From: Theileria orientalis strain Shintoku
Taxonomy: Eukaryota > Apicomplexa > Aconoidasida > Piroplasmida > Theileriidae
Direction of reading: 5' to 3'
Length of the DNA stretch: 64,000 nt
NCBI RefSeq assembly: GCF_000740895.1
Contig: NC_025260.1
Location: forward strand, 2,212,001-2,276,000
The position numbers and the translations under genes are program-made. The notes under the pieces are model-generated. The model searched no databases. It was not told where the DNA came from and saw only the letters and a list, made by a program, of their open reading frames with translations. Below are positions 58,778-64,000 of this stretch, one piece after another; within the stretch, counting starts at the first letter, position 1, and each line of letters begins with the position of its first letter.

Positions 58778-59899
58778 TTATCTGGTCCATGGCGTGAACG
58801 GCCTTACGATTTTTATAACAACGTTATCAGATGGGTCTTTGGGTTGATAAATGATCGCGTCAAACTTTGTTACACTTTTAATGAAGTAGAATAAGCAGAC
58901 GATCACGACGAACGTGATTGACCAGGATATGTTGGACAGAAGAATGTATTTGAACAGATCGCTGGTGTTCTTCTCGTCGATAAAATCACTCATATCCGTG
59001 GGAATCACGCCGTAGCATCCAGATAGGGCCGCTTCGTCCCATTTGAAATCTAAGGTGTGTTATAATAATGGTAAAAATACCCTCCTTCTCCATAGCGTCA
59101 CGGTAGGCGTTACACACCGATAGGTCCTCAATAGTACATTTAGTCGATGGGTCCTTTAGAGCCATGAGAATCATCTTCCTCTGTATCAAGTAATCAGGGT
59201 CGTTGCAACTCCTGATCTCCTTAGGATAAGTGTTCTCGAGAGTGATTTGACAAGCTGAAAATATATGTAAGTTAAAAAGGCTTACGAGTCATTCTTTTGA
59301 GAATTAGTCTGCAATTTTTGACAGCATTGACAGCCATCTCGTCAAAACGATTTATGCACCACTGCCTGGGACTCACAAAGACCCAAATTAAGCTACTTAG
59401 CTGGAGCGCGAGCCAAATCCACATGAAGAGAGCAAAAATCCAGGGGAACCACTTTACAGTGCACCCCAAAAACTTGAGCCAATTACCAGTCTCCATGAAG
59501 TGACTCATAGTATAGTTTGAAAAAATGTTGCAAATTTTAGCCAAAAATATAGATAAAATTACAAGTATGCCTAAAAATTAAGTGAGTAACAAGGAGGTCA
59601 AATACCAGTGGTTATAATGATTGAAAGAATGAAACCGTTTATAATCCTGATACTACGAGCAGGGCAGCTATAGTTTACAAAGAAGTTATATTGTCTAAGT
59701 AAAATATGGAAAAGTAGAGTAAGAATGATCCCTGAGAATAGTGATGAGCGTGAAATGACATACCGATTAAAAGAACCCAGCTCACAAAGCTGTAGAAGAA
59801 GCTAGCTCGCCATATATACCTCCGGCGAGTCCAATTGAAACGCAGAGACTCAATTTTTCTGCCGAATCTCCCCTTAGGTTTAACGTTATTATTATACAT
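58778..59899 (-). CDS. unidentified four-TM membrane protein with Cys-rich loop
   Basis: Five exons with starts and ends near 59899-59764, 59731-59616, 59575-59285, 59256-59083 and 59051-58778. The second splice uses the CAG acceptor at 59732 after a 32-nt intron; the alternative acceptor breaks frame. Four hydrophobic helices are seen: SFVSWVLLIGIILTLLF, RIINGFILSIIITTGILVI, WFPWIFALFMWIWLALQ and SNISWSITFVVIVCLFYFI. Between helices 3 and 4 is a soluble loop of about 130 residues with six Cys (CRLIL, PCQITLE, CNDPDY, KCTIEDLSVCNAY, SGCYG). The basic N-terminus MYNNNVKPKGRFGRK is probably cytosolic. No family recognised; it appears apicomplexan. Confidence 0.7.
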
Positions 59900-60263
59900 T
59901 GTCTATATAGAGTATTTAGTAGCCAGGTCAAGTTAGAATTGTGCTGAAATCAAGTTATTCAATACACAATGTAATTTTATCACATATAATTATGTGAAAC
60001 AAATACACATTGTAAATTATTTAGTAAATCGAATGAACATAGTGACACCATACATATGGGCCAAAACAATAATAAAACATTTACACATAAGCCTTAAGCC
60101 TTAAATAATTGTATTTTTAAATGATGAAAATCTATTTGGTGGATAAAATTAAATTTTTTTAAAACTGGAAAATAAGAAAAGTGGTAACGAATGGGGATGG
60201 AAATAACAGAAGAATCGTAAAATTATTATAGCTAATATTATTTTATAAACATGAATAAAATAT
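59900..60263. other. divergent intergenic region before the large right-end gene
   Basis: 364 bp of AT-rich sequence between divergent genes. The promoters of both are expected here. Nothing else stands out. Confidence 0.6.
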
Positions 60264-63200
60264 GTGTTGACCGAGTATGAAAATATTATGGGATTTGAAT
60301 GTGGACCTTCCAGTGATTCTAACGACAACAGTGTCGAAAGGAATGACGCAGTTCCTGAATCATCAAATCAATTGACAAAAAATTCAGAAACTTTTGAATG
60401 TTTTATCGCATCGTCAAAATCTGCTGCTAAAATAGATTGTAAAGACAACAAATTTTCGAAACTTGAAAAAAAATGGATAAAGTGTATATTAAATAAACGA
60501 TTTGAAAATAAAAACACAAAGGAAGCAGTGAATAGGCAAATAGTATATTGTAATAAAGCAATTGAAACAACTTTAATTAAACTGAACAACTACGAGAGTA
60601 TGTTTATCGGATCAATAAATAACGTTTAGGTGTGTTACTGTTTTCATACATACTTTATAAAAACAGAAATGATGAAGAGTTTGTAAAGAGTGTATGTGTA
60701 CTGTGTATAAGATGGTATTTCTGCCTCAAGTATAATTTCCTGCTCCCAGAAGCTCCATATTTAGGTAAGAGTTGAAGTAAAAGTAATATTTAGGAGCTGT
60801 TGCAGTATTCAACAGTCTCATTTGGGGACTTAAGTCAGTAGATGGAGTTTACGTGCAGTTTATTCGACTGCTTCTAGGCGTACATGAGCGCACAAGCGAG
60901 TACATTAGTCCGATGCTGTCATACACCGATGAGTGGGACGGAGAAGGCGAGGAGTGTGCAAACGTTTGGCTGATTGAAGTGTGCCCAGTATTCGCAAAGT
61001 TCCAGTCAGCATTTGAGCCGAAGGAGTTTTGTAATCAGGTGGTATCGTACGTGTTTGACGTAACAGTAGCGCTGAGCAAGAAAAATATGGTTTTAAAGTA
61101 CGATGGCAGGAGCGATGGGATGACTGAAGTGTGGAATGAATTGATGAAGTGGAAGAGTAAAAGCGGCTGCAGTTGTCAAGAGAAGGGGTACATAATGTTA
61201 CTGGATGCATACGCAGATATGGTATTTAATGGAGCACTGCCAGATGAGACAAGGAATGAGAGAGTGATGAAGCTGGTGGGACTGTACGCAAAATGGTTGC
61301 TAGCACTGACAAATGAAAGATATGTGGAAACGAGTGTGCTTAAAAGATCATATGAACAGTTTAATGAAAAAGAGGACTGTCAGAAAGATAGTGATGATGA
61401 GCATTACGGTGACGAAGGAGGTGCAGCCTTGGAAAACATACAGAAAACAATAAATGGGATGGAGTGCGCATATTTGGACCAGAGTAAAGATGAATTGTAC
61501 AAGTGCAACAACATGGAGGAATGTAGAGGGTTCATAGAAGGATGTAGAAGCTATGTGCCATTTTCATACTCGAGAGTGATAAGAGAGGCGGTTGCTGTCT
61601 ATAAAAAATACGAAGCTATGCCAAGGGAGATGGTGATAGTAGCAATGGGATACGTAAATTACGAGCGAGGAAAAGAATACGAAAAGTGCACAGACTTCGC
61701 AACGCTGGACGGAGTATCATACGTGGAGACGTTGACGCTGAGCCTGTATCGGCACGAAATTGGAAGGATGATACTGAGTGTGTGCAAGGCAAATGTGAAT
61801 TACGTAAAATGCGAAGAGGACGGCATTGTGGAATTGGATGAAAATAGTGACGATTATACGCACGATGTGATAAGCGAATACTGCTATAGAATATATAGCT
61901 CAATAGCAGACTCGTGTGGAGTAGAGTTGGACAGTAAGAGGCTGAAGGTATGCGTGTCAACATCACTGTCGACGAAGGTGGAGTCAGGATACGTTCACTA
62001 CGATTTTCCAGAAGAGTCGGCAGAAGAACTGTTAAAGGAGCTTGTGAGAGAGGTTAAGAATAAAATAACCTCAGCAGCAGAAGTGTGTATATACTCAGAA
62101 GCACTGGAACAAAATCATGAAATGACGAGAGAAGAAGTGGGATTTATTAAGAGTAGCTCGGCACTGCCGTGCGTGCTAATAGCGCTAGCGTCGCTGATGA
62201 GTGATGACGTGTACCTGGACACCTCGTCAGAAGGAGTGGTGAGAGTGGTGGTGAGTTGCAGGTCGGTCTACGAGTACAGCGAAGAAAAGCTGAGTCTGTG
62301 CCTGAAGCTGTTCTACTGCGAAGTGGAGGACGACTGCATGTTGTCGCTGGAGTACAGGAACGCAGAGTTGGCGCACTATAGAACGCAGTTGCTGAGGTAC
62401 CTGCTGCAGTTGTCGCTGTCGCCGATGAATAGGAGGAGTAAACTAAGGTTCGCGTTCAACGGAACTGTGGACACGAGGAAGTTTACAATGAGACTGTTTA
62501 AGTTCCTTAACTTCAGAACGAACAGCGCACTCATGGACAGAATAGTGTTTGAAAAGTACTTGACGACGAGAGTGGTAATAGAACATAAAAGCAGGACTGC
62601 GAGTGTGAAAAGTAAGAAAAATATCGCAAATGGTACCAGTGGTGTGGGCAGAACGAGTAATAGTAACCACTATGAGTATGGCAGCAGAGGTAGTAAGGAC
62701 TATGAGTATGGTAATACGAGCACTGCGTCGAGAAGGGGAAGGAAAGGTACCAGAGGCAGAAGAAAGAAGGGGGAGAGGCAAGGCTTGATTAATGGGAAGC
62801 TGAAGAAAGGAAAAGGGAACGAGTCGGATCAAGAAGAGTACGAGGAGCATGACGGAATGCCGCTAAGTAAAATGTTTAGTGTGTTCGGGTTTCTGGAGTA
62901 CCACGGGAGGAACGTGAAAGCCGGAAACGTTAAGTTGGCAGTTAAGTCGGAGGACGCAGCGCAGAATGAAAAGTACTTCGAAGCAGAATATTTCTTTAAC
63001 GTCAGCTTTAAGTTCATAGGAGTGCTGAGGACGTACGTGGTCGAGGGGCCGAGTTTTGGAGCAGACGTCGTGGACCAGTTAACATTTAAGTATTACCTGA
63101 GGCTGTGCTCTAACGACTTCTACAACACAGTGAACACGGCAATAATATATTCGGCGATCAGGGAGGTGGTGGACACGAATGAGTACGGAGATAAGGTGGA

Positions 63201-64000
63201 AAACGCACTGCTTGCCCAGTATTTGGGAGAAGGAGAAGAGGGAGCGGTGAGAGGAGAGTACAACGGGTTCATGGAGTCCCTGGGTCTGCTGGATAACGAA
63301 GGCAGCAGAAGCAGAGAGAGGACGGAGAGCAAGAAGAGCTGGAAGCTGCAGTTCGTGGACCTGCTGAAGCTGAACAACAGGTACACGAAGAGAGCCTTCT
63401 ACACGCTGACGCACGAGTTCTGCGCACAGTTCCTGCGCTTCGTCCCGAACTCGTGTCTGCCGAACCTGCTCTGCAGCTGGGCGTCCTCGCTGCCGACGGA
63501 CACGATGAGCACAGTGAGGAGCGAAAAGATAGCGACGGCGCGCTTCGTGATGTTCACGCTGCTCTGCAGAATCGGCGCAGCGAAGTACGAGCTCAGCACG
63601 AGGTTCTTCAGGGCGCTGGAACCGCTGGTGTCGGCAGTTAACGTGGTGCTGGTGAACCTGGAGATCGTGTACAAGGCGCCGGCGTCACACGGCGCGTGCG
63701 AGGTGATATCAGACGACGAGGCAACGCCGCTGAAGAAGGACCCCTGCCTGCAGTCCTCACAGGAGTTCAACGAGCTGCTCTCAGGGGAGCTGGACGTGTC
63801 GGACTCCAACTTCTACGAAAACATCGTCACAAAGTACAACACGATCAGGGCGGAGAACGTGAAGAGGATGAGGGAGAGGAGGGAGGAGATGCGAAGAAGG
63901 AACAGAGAGCAGGTGGGTCATCTGCTGCATGTGGCGTGGCTGTTCGGGAAGATGATGGACAGGATAACGAGGAGCCTGAGCGACACGATGTTCGACCCGG
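60264..64000 (+). CDS. very large unidentified protein, open at the right edge
   Basis: Three exons are visible (60264-60597, with a possible start Met at 60288; 60630-60764; 60794 to the end), joined in frame. At least 1,200 residues are present and the third exon has no stop through base 64000. The sequence is mostly helical, for example VLLFSYILYKNR, GAVAVFNSLIWGLKSVDG, LRFVPNSCLPNLLCSW, with a basic disordered segment (RGRKGTRGRRKKGE) near residues 800-830 and a C-terminal coiled basic stretch (VKRMRERREEMRRRNREQ). The pattern vaguely recalls MIF4G-type helical proteins such as the cap-binding CBP80, but I see no diagnostic motif. Codon GC rises toward the 3' end. Function unassigned. Confidence 0.75.

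Overview
The window is nuclear DNA of an apicomplexan piroplasm, most likely a Theileria species. The best evidence is a 1,077-residue secreted protein at 8247-11480 built from repeated FAINT (DUF529) modules, a family expanded in Theileria. Supporting signs are very compact genes, introns of about 29-45 nt with GTAAGT-like donors and TTTTAG acceptors, AT-rich spacers with moderately GC-rich coding sequence, a four-EF-hand CDPK, and several N-termini that look like bipartite apicoplast leaders. The base composition suggests a T. orientalis-like genome rather than the more AT-rich T. parva or T. annulata; this species guess is inference.

Layout. I support 36 protein-coding genes, 20 on + and 16 on -, two of them cut by the window edges. 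Most are multi-exon, and for most I rebuilt the splicing by hand so that every junction keeps frame. 0-8 kb: C-terminus of a PH-like protein, CDPK, TSP1-domain membrane protein, OB-fold-like protein, SWD2/WDR82. 8-19 kb: FAINT antigen, TFIIH p52, PH-domain protein, SNARE YKT6, LSM6, PRPP synthetase. 19-27.7 kb: mostly lineage-specific proteins plus ERCC1, an HN1/Jupiter-like microprotein, an Asterix-like ER protein and a mitochondrial helical-repeat protein. 27.9-35.2 kb: a minus-strand tandem of NFACT/RqcH-like protein, EIPR1 and alanyl-tRNA synthetase. 35.5-45.4 kb: VPS53, TIM50, RBBP6-like, RluA pseudouridine synthase, TCF25/Rqc1. 45.6-53.3 kb: ARP4-like, SWEET sugar transporter, SNAPC1-like, GPN2, alveolate-type CCCH protein, UBA4/MOCS3. 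53.8-64 kb: degenerate J-domain protein, PRP43 helicase, four-TM membrane protein, and a very large frame that runs off the right edge.

How the genes work together. Most are housekeeping genes for transcription and RNA processing (SWD2, TFIIH, LSM6, RBBP6, PRP43, SNAPC1-like), trafficking (YKT6, EIPR1, VPS53, Asterix), organelles (TIM50, mitochondrial repeat protein) and translation quality control. The most notable reading is around 27.9-35.2 kb. An NFACT protein with a signal-plus-transit-like leader lies two genes from an alanyl-tRNA synthetase that has an upstream in-frame leader exon. This suggests a plastid ribosome-rescue and Ala-tRNA module. A cytosolic RQC factor (TCF25) lies about 8 kb further on. 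I saw no tRNA, rRNA, transposon, CRISPR array or prokaryotic feature.
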